NCBI RefSeq assembly: GCF_001613345.1
Contig: NZ_BDCE01000008.1
Span: forward strand, 62,001 to 126,000
DNA: 64,000 bases
Reading direction: 5' to 3'
Origin: Nocardia uniformis NBRC 13702
GTDB lineage: Bacteria; Actinomycetota; Actinomycetes; Mycobacteriales; Mycobacteriaceae
The translations under genes were made by a program, and so were the position numbers. The notes under the pieces are model-generated. The model saw nothing but the letters and a program-made list of their open reading frames with translations. It had not been told where the DNA came from and did not search any database. This document shows positions 7,681 to 17,948 of this stretch, piece by piece (the stretch's first letter is position 1; each line of letters begins with the position of its first letter).

Positions 7681-8268
7681 ATGACCGGCCGAGCAACCCC
7701 TGGGACTGTTATCGCAGGTAGAAGCACGAAAGACGCTATTCGTCTAGCGGCGCTGAGGCTGTTTTCGACCAAGGGATTCGAGTTGACGAGTCTCCGCGAG
7801 GTCGCCGATGAGGTGGGAATCACAAAGGCCTCGCTCTACTATCACTACGCCTCGAAGCAGGATCTGCTGCTGGCGGTCATCGAACCGGTCTTCGCCGATA
7901 TGCGCGCCATGGCGGCCGATCTCGAGGGTCTGGAATACAGCCGTGACACCGTCCGCGCGGTGCTCACCCGGCAGCTGCACACCATGCTCGCGCACCGCCA
8001 TATCGGCGTGATGTTCGTGAAGGACGGCGTCGCCGTCGGCCAGGCCATCGGCGAAAGCTATCTGGACATGATGGCCATGCATCGCAAGCTGTGCTGCTGG
8101 CTCGCCGGACCCGACGCCGATGCCGAGGCCATGCTGCGGGCAAGCGCGGCGCTGGAGATCGCCAAGACCGCCCTGCTGTCGCAGGACCTCACCCCGCATG
8201 CCGACGAGGCGCTCGTCGAGCGGGTGCTACTGGACGCGGCGCTCACGGTCCTGAACCCGGCGCGCTAG
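7681..8268 (+). CDS. TetR-family transcriptional regulator
   Basis: This encodes 195 aa. The N-terminal HTH is classical: LAALRLFSTKGFELTSLREVADEVGITKASLYYHYASKQDLLLAV. The C-terminal ligand domain is not assigned. The ATG at 7681 follows AGAGGA. It is divergent from an MMPL exporter and probably represses both genes through the GGTAG/CTACC palindromes. The Rrf2-type gene begins 36 nt downstream in the same direction. Confidence 0.88.
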   Translation: MTGRATPGTVIAGRSTKDAIRLAALRLFSTKGFELTSLREVADEVGITKASLYYHYASKQDLLLAVIEPVFADMRAMAADLEGLEYSRDTVRAVLTRQLHTMLAHRHIGVMFVKDGVAVGQAIGESYLDMMAMHRKLCCWLAGPDADAEAMLRASAALEIAKTALLSQDLTPHADEALVERVLLDAALTVLNPAR

Positions 8269-8304
8269 ATTTCTCTCCTCTCACCACCGAACTCAGGAGC
8301 GCCA

Positions 8305-8814
8305 GTGCACATCACCGCGAAAGTCGATTACGCGGTGCGGATACTCGTCGAAATCGCGCTGGCCCAATCGAAGTCCGTGAAGGCAGACAGCATCGTCACC
8401 GCTCAGGGCATTCCGCCCAAGGTGCTCGAGTCGGTGGTCGCCGAACTGCGCCGGGCCGGACTGGTCACCAGCCGCCGCGGCCCCGAGGGCGGATACCGGC
8501 TGGCCCGGCCCGCGACCGATATCAGCGTGGCCGAGGTGATCCGGGCGGTGGAGGGGCCGCTCGCATCGGTGCGCGGCATGCGTCCGGAGGACGTGGTCTA
8601 TCCGGGCGCGGCCGAGCCCCTGCAGCGGGTGTGGATCGCACTGCGCGTCAATATCCGCTCGGTACTGGAACGGGTCTCGATCGCCGATATCGGCCACGAC
8701 CTGCTGCCACCGTTCATTGACGACCTGCTGCGCGACCCGGACGCATGGTCGCGCCGGTCCCGCCCGGTGGACCCGGGCCCGCACGGTGAATGGCGAGACC
8801 TCGATCACGCATAA
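8305..8814 (+). CDS. Rrf2-family regulator lacking cysteines
   Basis: This 169-aa winged-helix regulator starts at GTG with CAGGAG upstream. The Rrf2 fold is clear: HITAKVDYAVRILVEIAL at the start, the recognition helix in KVLESVVAELRRAGLVTSRRGPEGGYRLARP, then the dimer helix. It contains no cysteine, so it cannot hold the three-Cys [2Fe-2S] cluster used by IscR, NsrR or RsrR and must respond differently or act constitutively. It precedes the ABC exporter genes by 53 nt and may control them. Confidence 0.82.
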   Translation: MHITAKVDYAVRILVEIALAQSKSVKADSIVTAQGIPPKVLESVVAELRRAGLVTSRRGPEGGYRLARPATDISVAEVIRAVEGPLASVRGMRPEDVVYPGAAEPLQRVWIALRVNIRSVLERVSIADIGHDLLPPFIDDLLRDPDAWSRRSRPVDPGPHGEWRDLDHA

Positions 8815-8867
8815 CACGCAATTGCCGGGGGCGGTCACGGCGCCCAACCGGTAGCCTGCGAGACACC

Positions 8868-10601
8868 ATGTTGCTCAGACTGCTTCGCACTTTCCTGGCC
8901 CCCTACCGCTCACAGCTGGCGGGGGTCGTCGTGCTTCAGCTGATCTCGGTGATAGCCATGCTCTATCTGCCGAGCCTCAATGCCGACATCATCGACCATG
9001 GCGTGACCAAGGGCAATATCGACTACATCTGGAGTACCGGCCTGTGGATGCTGGCCGTGACCGGTGTGCAGATCCTTGCCCAGGGCACCTCCGTCTACCT
9101 GGGTGCGCAGGCCGCCATGAGCGCGGGCCGCGATATGCGCGCGGCGCTGCTGCATCGGGTCAGCACCTTCTCGGCGCGCGAGGTCGGCGTATTCGGCGCA
9201 CCGTCGCTCATTACCCGAAATACCAATGACGTGCAGCAGGTGCAACTGCTCATTCTGATGAGCGCGACCATTCTGGTGATGGCCCCGATCATGTGCGTGG
9301 GCGGCATCTTCATGGCCTTGCGCGAGGATCTGAAACTGTCCTGGCTGCTGCTCATCGCGGTACCCGCCCTGGCCCTGTCGATGGGCTACATCATTACCCG
9401 AATGGTGCCGGGCTTTCGGCGCATGCAGGATCGCATCGACGCGGTGAATCGGGTGCTGCGCGAGCAGATCACAGGTATTCGCGTGGTGCGCGCCTTCGTG
9501 CGCGAGCGGCAGGAGACCTGGCGCTTCGGCGTCGCCAATTCGGAGCTGACCGAGCAGTCGCTGTATGTCGGCCGCTATATGGCCATGATGTTCCCGCTGG
9601 TCATGCTGATCTCCAATGTGACCGCGGTCGGCGTCATCTGGTTCGGCGGACACCATATCGACAACGGCACCATGCAGATCGGCTCGCTCACCGCGATGCT
9701 GTCCTACATCATGCAGATTCTGACGGCGGTCATGATGGCGTCGTTCCTGGCCATGATGGCTCCGCGCGCGGCCGTCTCGGCCGAGCGCATCGGGGCGGTG
9801 CTGGATACCGAATCATCGGTGCAGCCACCACGATTGCCGCAGCCGTTCGCCGCCGATCCGGGTTCGGTCGATTTCGCCTTCGCCGAATTCAAGTTCCCGG
9901 GCGCCGAACAGCCGGTGCTGCGGGCGATTCAGTTCCGGGTGGATCCGGGTACCACCACCGCCGTGGTCGGCGCGACCGGTTCCGGTAAGACCACGCTGAT
10001 CAATCTGATTCCGCGCCTCATCGATGTCACCGACGGCGCGGTCTACGTGGGCGGCACCGATGTTCGGCACGTCGACCTGGAGGAACTGCGCGGCAATATC
10101 GGCCTGGTGCCGCAGAAGGCGTACTTGTTCTCCGGGACGATCGCATCGAATCTGCGCTACGGCAGGCCCGAGGCCACCGATGAGGAACTGTGGCACGCCC
10201 TGGAGATAGCGCAGGCCGCGGATTTCGTGCGCGATATGCCACAGGGGCTGGAAAGCCCGGTGGCACAGGGCGGTACGACGGTATCGGGTGGTCAGCGGCA
10301 GCGCCTGGCCATTGCTCGCGCCCTGGTGCGCAAACCGCGCATCTACCTCTTCGACGACTGTTTCTCCGCCCTGGACGTATCCACCGATGTGCGTGTGCGC
10401 GAGGCCATGAAGCCGGAGACCGCCAATGCGTCGGTAATCATTGTGGCGCAACGAGTTTCCACCATCCGCGAAGCCGATCAGATTGTCGTGCTCGAGGATG
10501 GTGCGATGTGCGGACGCGGAACGCACGACCAACTTTTACGTGAGTGCAAGGAGTACCGCGAGATCGTGGAGTCCCAGCTGAGCCCGGAGGAGGCACGATG
10601 A
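8868..10601 (+). CDS. ABC exporter half-transporter, degenerate-site subunit
   Basis: This 577-aa protein has an N-terminal six-helix exporter domain (about 1-310) and a C-terminal ATPase. Walker A is GATGSGKTT and the signature is VSGGQRQRLAIARAL. Walker B reads YLFDDCFSALD, so the catalytic glutamate is Asp. This pattern matches the degenerate-site subunit of heterodimeric exporters (TM287 of Thermotoga TM287/288). The frame is open from 8790, but ATG 8868 gives the conserved MLLRLLRTFLAPYR start. The gene stops in an ATGA overlap with a 24-codon ORF that leads to its partner. Substrate unknown; multidrug or lipid export is usual for the family. Confidence 0.88.
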   Translation: MLLRLLRTFLAPYRSQLAGVVVLQLISVIAMLYLPSLNADIIDHGVTKGNIDYIWSTGLWMLAVTGVQILAQGTSVYLGAQAAMSAGRDMRAALLHRVSTFSAREVGVFGAPSLITRNTNDVQQVQLLILMSATILVMAPIMCVGGIFMALREDLKLSWLLLIAVPALALSMGYIITRMVPGFRRMQDRIDAVNRVLREQITGIRVVRAFVRERQETWRFGVANSELTEQSLYVGRYMAMMFPLVMLISNVTAVGVIWFGGHHIDNGTMQIGSLTAMLSYIMQILTAVMMASFLAMMAPRAAVSAERIGAVLDTESSVQPPRLPQPFAADPGSVDFAFAEFKFPGAEQPVLRAIQFRVDPGTTTAVVGATGSGKTTLINLIPRLIDVTDGAVYVGGTDVRHVDLEELRGNIGLVPQKAYLFSGTIASNLRYGRPEATDEELWHALEIAQAADFVRDMPQGLESPVAQGGTTVSGGQRQRLAIARALVRKPRIYLFDDCFSALDVSTDVRVREAMKPETANASVIIVAQRVSTIREADQIVVLEDGAMCGRGTHDQLLRECKEYREIVESQLSPEEAR

Positions 10602-10672
10602 GACACAATGGCGAAGCCGCTCATCGGGCCGACGGGGTGCGGGAACTCCCGCAGATTGGAGCTGCCAAGTGA
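10598..10672 (+). CDS. 24-codon coupling ORF between ABC subunits
   Basis: An ATG at 10598 overlaps the upstream stop (ATGA) and has a strong ribosome-binding site, GGAGGAGG. The 24-codon frame (MRHNGEAAHRADGVREL, then PQIGAAK) ends at TGA 10670-10672, which overlaps the GTG start of the next gene (GTGA). It may be a genuine mini-cistron that carries ribosomes from one subunit to the next. Alternatively the second ABC gene really starts at 10598 and a single-base error or mutation has split the frame; homologous pairs often join by a direct ATGA overlap. Confidence 0.45.
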   Translation: MRHNGEAAHRADGVRELPQIGAAK

Positions 10673-12630
10673 GGCCGGGGGGAGTTACTCCCGGAGCTCC
10701 GGACGCGAAGCCGAAGTCATTCGGCCCCTCGCTGAAGCGGCTGATGCGGCGGCTCGCGCCCGAACGTGTCGCTCTCACAGTTATTTTCGTACTCGCGATC
10801 GCCTCGGTGGTGCTCAATACCCTCGGCCCGCAGATCCTGGGCAGGGCCACCAACCTGATTTTCGACGGTGTGGTCGGCAAGGAGCTGCCTGCCGGTAGCT
10901 CCAAGGATGAACTGGTCGAGCAGGCCCGGGCGAGCGGCAATTCCACCTTCGCCGACATGCTCGCCAATATGCACGTGGTTCCCGGTGTGGGCGTTGACTT
11001 CTCGGCGGTCGGCACGGTTCTCACCTGGGTACTCATCCTGTACGTGGGCGCATCGCTGTTCGGTTGGATGGAGGGCTATCTCCTCAACTCGGTGATCAAC
11101 CGGACGGTCAAGCGGCTGCGCGGCGATATCGAGGCCAAAATCCACAAGCTCCCGCTGAGCTACTTCGACTCCACCCCGCGTGGAGACATGCTCTCCCGGG
11201 TCACCAATGATGTCGACAATGTGGCACAGACATTGCAGCAGACCATGAGTCAGCTGCTCATCTCGGTGCTGTCGGTCATCGGCATTCTCTTCATGATGTT
11301 CTGGATCTCGCCATTGCTGGCGCTGATCGCACTGCTCACGGTGCCGCTGGCGATTATCGTCACCGCGCTGATCGCCAAGCGCTCCAAACCGCATTTCGTG
11401 GATCAGTGGAAATTCACCGGCAAGGTGAACGCACAGGTGGAGGAGGCGTTCACCGGGCACGAGGTGGTGACCGCGTTCGGTCGCAGCCGCGAGGTCGGCG
11501 AGGAGTTCGACAAGACCAACGACAAGCTCTACAACGCGTCGTTCAAGGCGCAGTTCATTTCCGGCCTGATCATGCCCGCCATCATGTTCCTCGGAAACCT
11601 GAACTACGTGCTCATCGCAGTGGTCGGTGGTTTGCGGGTGGCGTCGGGCAATCTGTCCCTCGGTGAGGTGCAGGCCTTCATTCAGTACTCGCGCGGATTC
11701 ACCCAGCCGCTCACGCAGATCGGCTCCATGGTCAATCTGTTGCAGTCGGGTGTCGCGTCGGCGGAACGGATCTTCGAGATTCTCGATGCCGAGGAGCAGG
11801 TGCCGGATCCGGAGGTGGAGGATGCGCGGCCATTGGATCGCGGCCACGTCGAATTCGACAAGGTGTCCTTCCGCTATGAGGCCGACACCCCGATTATCGA
11901 CGAACTGTCGCTGGCCGCCGAGCCCGGACATGTGGTGGCCATTGTCGGTCCGACCGGGGCGGGCAAGACCACCCTGGTGAATCTGCTCATGCGCTTCTAT
12001 GAGCTGGACGCGGGCGCGATCACCATCGACGGCGTCGATATCACCCGCATTACCCGCGATCACCTGCGCGAACGCATCGGCATGGTGTTGCAGGACACCT
12101 GGTTGTTCGGCGGCACCATTCGAGAGAACATCGCCTACGGCAATACGAATGCCACCGAGGAACAGATTATCGAGGCGGCCCGCGCCGCCTATGTGGATCG
12201 TTTCGTGCACTCGCTGCCGAACGGCTACGACACGGTCATCGATGAGGAGGGCTCCGGCGTCAGCGCGGGCGAGAAGCAGCTCATCACCATCGCCCGCGCC
12301 TTCCTGGCCCGCCCGTCCATTCTGATCCTGGACGAGGCCACCAGCTCGGTCGATACCCGCACCGAACTGCTGGTCCAGCACGCGATGGCCGCCCTGCGCC
12401 GCGACCGCACCAGTTTCGTGATCGCACACCGTCTTTCGACCATTCGTGACGCCGATCAGATTGTCGTCATGGAAAAGGGCCGGATTGTGGAAATCGGCAC
12501 CCACGAACAATTGCTGGCCGCCGAGGGTGCGTACTGCCGCCTGTACAACGCGCAGTTCGCCGCCGCCATCACCGACGCGAACGGTGCGGACGAGCCCGGC
12601 GAGGATGTGGTGGCGCTCGGGAAGGTGTGA
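10669..12630 (+). CDS. ABC exporter half-transporter, consensus Walker B subunit
   Basis: This 653-aa subunit has a longer N-terminus and a 60-residue external or linker segment, then six TM helices and an ATPase. Walker A is GPTGAGKTT. Walker B is ILILDEATSSVD with the catalytic Glu intact. The signature is deviant (GVSAGEKQLITIARAF), as in TM288-type partners. With the preceding protein it forms a heterodimer with one active and one degenerate nucleotide site. GTG 10669 follows GGAG at 8 nt and overlaps the 24-codon ORF, so its translation is probably coupled. The C-terminus ends in a short acidic tail. Confidence 0.88.
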   Translation: MRPGGVTPGAPDAKPKSFGPSLKRLMRRLAPERVALTVIFVLAIASVVLNTLGPQILGRATNLIFDGVVGKELPAGSSKDELVEQARASGNSTFADMLANMHVVPGVGVDFSAVGTVLTWVLILYVGASLFGWMEGYLLNSVINRTVKRLRGDIEAKIHKLPLSYFDSTPRGDMLSRVTNDVDNVAQTLQQTMSQLLISVLSVIGILFMMFWISPLLALIALLTVPLAIIVTALIAKRSKPHFVDQWKFTGKVNAQVEEAFTGHEVVTAFGRSREVGEEFDKTNDKLYNASFKAQFISGLIMPAIMFLGNLNYVLIAVVGGLRVASGNLSLGEVQAFIQYSRGFTQPLTQIGSMVNLLQSGVASAERIFEILDAEEQVPDPEVEDARPLDRGHVEFDKVSFRYEADTPIIDELSLAAEPGHVVAIVGPTGAGKTTLVNLLMRFYELDAGAITIDGVDITRITRDHLRERIGMVLQDTWLFGGTIRENIAYGNTNATEEQIIEAARAAYVDRFVHSLPNGYDTVIDEEGSGVSAGEKQLITIARAFLARPSILILDEATSSVDTRTELLVQHAMAALRRDRTSFVIAHRLSTIRDADQIVVMEKGRIVEIGTHEQLLAAEGAYCRLYNAQFAAAITDANGADEPGEDVVALGKV

Positions 12631-13986
<1,356 letters not shown>

Positions 13987-13987
13987 G

Positions 13988-14120
13988 GATCCCGCCATCC
14001 CGGCGTGCGGAATCCCCGCGTCATCCCGGCGTGGAGGATCCCCGTCATTCCGGCGTGCTTTTGGCCGGAATCCACATCTGACCGGAGGTGGATCCTGGCC
14101 GAACCCACGCCGGAATGACG
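13988..14120. repeat. Dispersed palindromic repeat, copy A with extra half-sites
   Basis: The main element, 14043-14120, begins CGTCATTCCGGCGTGC and ends CACGCCGGAATGACG, with inner arms GGCCGGAATCCAC and GTGGATCC. Upstream, 13988-14042 holds two degenerate half-units of the same type (GCCATCCCGGCGTGC and GCGTCATCCCGGCGTG). It lies between the convergent tgt and yhhQ genes, where it can fold into a long hairpin and may terminate both. Related copies occur at 26355, 32219, 35232 and 52355. Confidence 0.85.
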
Positions 14121-14130
14121 AAGGTGAGTG

Positions 14131-14901
14131 TCAGCTTGCGAGTGCGGGCGCCTGGCTGGGTGCGTAACTGGGTTCCCGCTTCTTCAGGAACCCGATCACC
14201 GCGTAGGTGATGGGCAGGACGAGGACCTCGGCGAAGGTCTTCCAGAGGAAGCCGACGATCACGAAGTTGATGAACGCGCCCCACGAGTTGATACCGATGG
14301 CGGTGGCGGCAATGGCGCAGAAGATGAGGGTGTCACCGAATTCGCCGACCACGGTCGAACCGATGAGCCGCGCCCACAGGTGCTTCTCCCGGGTCCGCTC
14401 CTTGATCATCACCAGCGTCGCCGAGTTCAGCATGGTGCCGACGAGGTATCCGGCGAGGCCGGCCGCGACCAATTGCGGCGTGGTGCCCAGGACGGTGCGG
14501 AACGCCTCCTGGTTCTCATAGAACGAGGCCGCTGGCAGGGCGACTGCGATCTTGAACGCGACCACCATCAGCAGCAGGATGCCGAAGCCGTAGTAGATGG
14601 CGCGGCGGGCGGCCTTGAAGCCGTATACCTCGGTGAGCACATCGCCGAGGATGTAGGCGAGGGGGAAGAGGAACCACGCGCCGTCGGTGGTGATCGGAAG
14701 GATCTCGATCGGCCCGAGCGTCAACTGCTGGTCGGAGAAGAATTGAACACCCTTGGTGGCGCAGATGTTCGAAATGATCAGAACTGCCGTGAACAGGGCC
14801 ACGACCGGTGTGTAGTAGTTCCCCGCCACCTTCGCGAATGCCGCGTGTTCGGTGGAGGGGCGTCCAGGTTCGGCCGTGTCGGCCGGTAATACATCACTCA
14901 C
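14131..14901 (-). CDS. yhhQ: Queuosine precursor transporter (YhhQ/VUT family)
   Basis: This 256-aa integral membrane protein has about six TM helices. The family hallmark is present: FPLAYILGDVLTEVYGF in the first half and LIGSTVVGEFGDTLIF in the second. YhhQ/QPTR transporters import preQ0, preQ1 or queuine. Next to tgt, this is strong support for queuosine-base salvage. GTG 14901 is chosen because homologous sequence starts here and a TATTCT box lies 9 nt upstream, suggesting a leaderless mRNA; there is no Shine-Dalgarno. The frame is open to 15027, but that part overlaps the divergent gene. Confidence 0.87.
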   Translation of the reverse strand: MSDVLPADTAEPGRPSTEHAAFAKVAGNYYTPVVALFTAVLIISNICATKGVQFFSDQQLTLGPIEILPITTDGAWFLFPLAYILGDVLTEVYGFKAARRAIYYGFGILLLMVVAFKIAVALPAASFYENQEAFRTVLGTTPQLVAAGLAGYLVGTMLNSATLVMIKERTREKHLWARLIGSTVVGEFGDTLIFCAIAATAIGINSWGAFINFVIVGFLWKTFAEVLVLPITYAVIGFLKKREPSYAPSQAPALAS

Positions 14902-14910
14902 GAAGGGAAG

Positions 14911-14944
14911 AGAATACCCGTCACTCGTCCAGGTGGAATAGTCT
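14911..14944. promoter_or_regulatory. Back-to-back leaderless promoters
   Basis: On the plus strand TAGTCT (14939-14944) lies 6 nt before the ATG at 14951. On the minus strand TATTCT (14916-14911) lies 9 nt before the GTG at 14901. Both fit the TANNNT box of actinobacterial leaderless promoters, and neither gene has a ribosome-binding site. Confidence 0.55.
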
Positions 14945-14950
14945 GGGCCG

Positions 14951-15601
14951 ATGACGAATCCCGGCGATTCCGACGAGTGGTGGAAGCAATACGGCGGTGA
15001 AGGCATCAAGCCGGACAGTGCTTCCAATCCGTCGGTACCGCAACCACCGGCCGCGGGCTATTCTTCCGCACCGCAGTATCAAAACCCGCCGGCGACTCCG
15101 CCACCGCAGCAGTATCCGAATTACCCTCCGCAGCAGTCGAATCCGGGATATCCGCAGCCCAACCCGCTGTCACCTCCGGGCTACCCGCAGCCGGACCCGA
15201 TGTCGGGCTACCCGCAGCCCGATCCGATGTCGAATCCGGGTGCCTCGGCGTATCCGCCCGCACCCGGTTACGGCTATCAGCAGGGTTACCCCGCGCCGCC
15301 GGTCACCGGCTATACGCCCTATGGATACGGCCCGCCGCAGGTCGGCACCAATGGCATGGCGATCGCGGCGCTGATCACGTCGTTGCTCGGGTTGGCCTCG
15401 GTGTTCTTCTGCATATTCATTCCGATTGTCCCGCTGGTCGGCTTGATCCTGGGAGTCGTCGGACTGAACCAGGTGAAGCAGTCCGGACAAGAGGGCCGCG
15501 GGCTCGCCCTGGCCGGTATCTGGGTCGGCGTCGCCGGAATAGTGATCTCGGTCGGGTTCTGGGTGCTGATGGCTATCGGCATTGCCTCCGCCGGCTACTA
15601 G
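14951..15601 (+). CDS. DUF4190-type membrane protein with Pro-rich N-terminus
   Basis: This encodes 216 aa. Residues 1-125 are low complexity, rich in P, Q, Y, G and N, with repeated GYPQPDPMS units. Two TM helices follow (MAIAALITSLLGLASVFFCIFIP and the helix near the C-terminus), separated by GLNQVKQSGQEGRGLALAGIW, the usual DUF4190 signature. It is probably a membrane-anchored protein with a disordered cytoplasmic tail. The function of the family is unknown. It is divergent from the queuosine transporter gene. Confidence 0.75.
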   Translation: MTNPGDSDEWWKQYGGEGIKPDSASNPSVPQPPAAGYSSAPQYQNPPATPPPQQYPNYPPQQSNPGYPQPNPLSPPGYPQPDPMSGYPQPDPMSNPGASAYPPAPGYGYQQGYPAPPVTGYTPYGYGPPQVGTNGMAIAALITSLLGLASVFFCIFIPIVPLVGLILGVVGLNQVKQSGQEGRGLALAGIWVGVAGIVISVGFWVLMAIGIASAGY

Positions 15602-15621
15602 CCGACACAGTGTGAACGACA

Positions 15622-15654
15622 GCGGGTGCGCATCCGGTGAGGATGCGCACCCGC
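15622..15654. terminator. Bidirectional terminator
   Basis: GCGGGTGCGCATCC and GGATGCGCACCCGC form a 14-bp perfect stem around GGTGA, between the convergent DUF4190 gene and the RDD gene. Confidence 0.8.
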
Positions 15655-15681
15655 TTCGTATTGCTATGGGCTACTGGGTAA

Positions 15682-16395
15682 TCAGCCCTTGACGACCTGG
15701 GAGCCGCCCGCGAACTTATCGTGCCAACCCTGCTTGTTCGGGTCCTGCTCGATGGTGACCGCGATGTAGATCTGCAGGCCGATGGACACGATCCAGCCCA
15801 GGCACGGAATGATGCCGGCCAACATGAACAGGTTGCGCTTGGCCGACGTCGCCGGATCCAGCAGGCCGCCGCCGGGGGCGACCACCCGCATGCCGAGCAG
15901 CTTCTTGCCGAGGGTCGCGCCCTGCTGGCTCTCCATGAAGACGAAGTAGCCGAACGGCAGTGCCCACATGATCATCGACCAGAGGAAGGCGAGCGTGCCG
16001 GAGGCCGAGTTGAGGACCGCATAGATGATGGCGGAGGGGATGCCGATGATCAGGGCGTCGATAATGCGCGCCCCGAGCCGCATCCACAGATCGCCCGGCT
16101 GCGCGCCGCCACCCAGGCCCGGAGCGCCGAAACCCTGCTGGCCGTACGGCTGCTGCTGACCGTACGGGTCGGGCTGGCCGTAGGGCTGCTGCTGCCCGAA
16201 CTGCGGCTGCTGGCCGTAGGGCTGCTGCGGCTGCTGGTTGTAGGGATCGGACTGCCCGTAGGGCTGCTGCTGGCCGTACGGCTGCTGGCCGGGCTCCTGG
16301 CCGTAGGGCGGCTGCCCGCCGGCCGGATTCGGCTGCTGTCCGTACGGCTGTCCGCCCTGCGGATACTGATTGGGGTCGTACCCACCGCTTGTCAT
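15682..16395 (-). CDS. RDD-family membrane protein with PYGQ-repeat tail
   Basis: This encodes 237 aa from ATG 16395, preceded by GAGGACGG. The first 100 residues are a low-complexity tail built from PYGQQ and similar units. The RDD domain follows: WMRLGARIIDALIIGIPS (Arg-Asp), then GATLGKKLLGMRVV and a last helix ending in QGWHDKFAGGSQVV. RDD proteins are small multi-pass membrane proteins, some linked to Na+/H+ antiport or membrane stress; no substrate can be deduced. The frame open to 16497 has no better start. The gene is 53 nt downstream of gluQ on the same strand. Confidence 0.8.
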   Translation of the reverse strand: MTSGGYDPNQYPQGGQPYGQQPNPAGGQPPYGQEPGQQPYGQQQPYGQSDPYNQQPQQPYGQQPQFGQQQPYGQPDPYGQQQPYGQQGFGAPGLGGGAQPGDLWMRLGARIIDALIIGIPSAIIYAVLNSASGTLAFLWSMIMWALPFGYFVFMESQQGATLGKKLLGMRVVAPGGGLLDPATSAKRNLFMLAGIIPCLGWIVSIGLQIYIAVTIEQDPNKQGWHDKFAGGSQVVKG

Positions 16396-16448
16396 TGTGT
16401 CGCCGTCCTCATTCGATGTGCGTCCAGTGGTCTTTTCGAGTCCGTACG

Positions 16449-17411
16449 TTACGGACCCGGTGTGGTTGCAACAAGCCGATCCGGGTCGAGTGTCCACGGT
16501 TCGCGGACCAGTCGCTCGGGTCGAAACTGCCTGATCAACTCGGCCGCGGTGGTTGCCCGGTAGCCCAGTGAACCCGCCAGCAAACTCATTACCTGCTCAG
16601 GCGTTTCGCCCAGGGCGAGGCGGTCGCCCAGTGTTACCGCACCGTCGCGCTTGGCCAATCGCTGTCCGGCGGTATTGAGCACCAGCGGCACATGCGCGTA
16701 ATGCGGTACCGGCAGGCCGAGCAGGGTGGCCAGATAGGCCTGCCGCGGGGTGGAGGACAGCAGGTCGTCGCCGCGCACCACCTGATCGATGCCCTGATCG
16801 GCGTCGTCCACCACGACGGCCAGGTTGTAGGCGGGCATACCGTCGCCGCGCCGCAACACCAGATCGTCGACCGCACCCCGATAGACGCCGTGCAGTTCAT
16901 CGGTGATCTCGAAATCGCTTACCGCTGACCGCAATCGCAGGGCGGCGGGACGGCCCTCGGCGCGGCGGGTGGCGCGGGCGCCGTCGGTGAGATCGCGGCA
17001 GGTGCCCGGGTACGCGCCCATCGGACCGTGTGGTGCGCTGGCCGCCTGCTGGATTTCCCTTCGCGTGCAGAAACATTCGTAGGTGAGCCCGGCCTCGGTG
17101 AGCCGGGTGATCGCCGTGTCGTACAGCTCCGATCGCTCGGATTGCCGGACCACCGGCCGATCCCAGTCGAGCCCGATGGCGGTCAGATCCGCCAGTTGCT
17201 GTGCGGCGGCGCCGGGCCGGACCCGGTCGAGGTCCTCGATGCGCAGGAGGAATCCGCGTCCGGTGCGGCGCGCGAAGAGCCAGGCGAGCAGCGCGGTGCG
17301 GAGATTGCCCAGGTGCAGATCGCCGGAGGGGCTGGGCGCGAACCGGCCATTACCCACGGCACCGTTGGTACGGGCCGAACGCGGCGATGGGGCGATCTGG
17401 TCGGTGGACAC
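16449..17411 (-). CDS. gluQ: Glutamyl-Q tRNA(Asp) synthetase
   Basis: This 320-aa paralogue of glutamyl-tRNA synthetase lacks the anticodon-binding domain. GluQ attaches glutamate to the cyclopentenediol of queuosine in tRNA(Asp). Seen: class-I signature FAPSPSGDLHLGN (HLGN at residues 33-36), cysteines in YECFCTRRE with a later YPGTC forming the zinc site, and a KMSKS-like LAKRDG. The length, about 300 aa, is typical of the enzyme. Its presence implies that the organism's tRNA(Asp) carries queuosine, in agreement with the nearby tgt and transporter genes. A DUF309 gene lies 24 nt upstream on the same strand. Confidence 0.9.
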   Translation of the reverse strand: MSTDQIAPSPRSARTNGAVGNGRFAPSPSGDLHLGNLRTALLAWLFARRTGRGFLLRIEDLDRVRPGAAAQQLADLTAIGLDWDRPVVRQSERSELYDTAITRLTEAGLTYECFCTRREIQQAASAPHGPMGAYPGTCRDLTDGARATRRAEGRPAALRLRSAVSDFEITDELHGVYRGAVDDLVLRRGDGMPAYNLAVVVDDADQGIDQVVRGDDLLSSTPRQAYLATLLGLPVPHYAHVPLVLNTAGQRLAKRDGAVTLGDRLALGETPEQVMSLLAGSLGYRATTAAELIRQFRPERLVREPWTLDPDRLVATTPGP

Positions 17412-17435
17412 GTCAGCCGATCGTACCGACCCGGG

Positions 17436-17948
17436 TCAGTGTTGCGAACCTTGTGTGGCACCGGTCAGCCGGACCCGCAACCGCTCCTCCGGAAGCGGTT
17501 CGTCGGTATCGAGGACAGCCAGTAGGCCCGCTGCGTGGGCCATGAGCCCGTCACTGTCGATCCCGTAAGGCGGTGGTCCAAAGGCCGCGAGGCGCTGTAC
17601 GGCGCGCTCCAGCAGGGTGCGCGCGCCCTTCCGATTGCCACGTTGAATGTGGGTCAGACCAACAGCATATTGTGCTAGTCCCTGCCACAGCATCCTCTCG
17701 GCGAACGGCCCCTGTTTCCATGCCGCCTCGAGCACCTCGTGGGCATTGAAGGCGAGTCCGTCATCGAGGAGTTGCTGTGCGTACGCGAGCGTTTCCGCAG
17801 GCGGTAGCTCGAGGTCGTCCGGTATGCGCGGTACGCCGATGCTGCCCGGCGGGAGGGGGCGGCCAAATCGGTCCCGGGCACGCGCATTACGTGCGCGCCC
17901 GGTCTCATCGCGATCGCGGGCGCTGTCGTCCTGCGGTGATTCGACCAT
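17436..17948 (-). CDS. DUF309 domain protein
   Basis: This encodes 170 aa from ATG 17948 with GGAGGC just upstream. The DUF309 helical core is visible: TLAYAQQLLDDGLAFNAHEVLEAAWK, then WQGLAQYAVGLTHIQRGN and RKGARTLLERAVQRL. The conserved FNAHEVLE and GLAQ segments are intact. The family is small, all-helical and of unknown function. It is followed by gluQ on the same strand, so the two may form an operon. Confidence 0.8.
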   Translation of the reverse strand: MVESPQDDSARDRDETGRARNARARDRFGRPLPPGSIGVPRIPDDLELPPAETLAYAQQLLDDGLAFNAHEVLEAAWKQGPFAERMLWQGLAQYAVGLTHIQRGNRKGARTLLERAVQRLAAFGPPPYGIDSDGLMAHAAGLLAVLDTDEPLPEERLRVRLTGATQGSQH

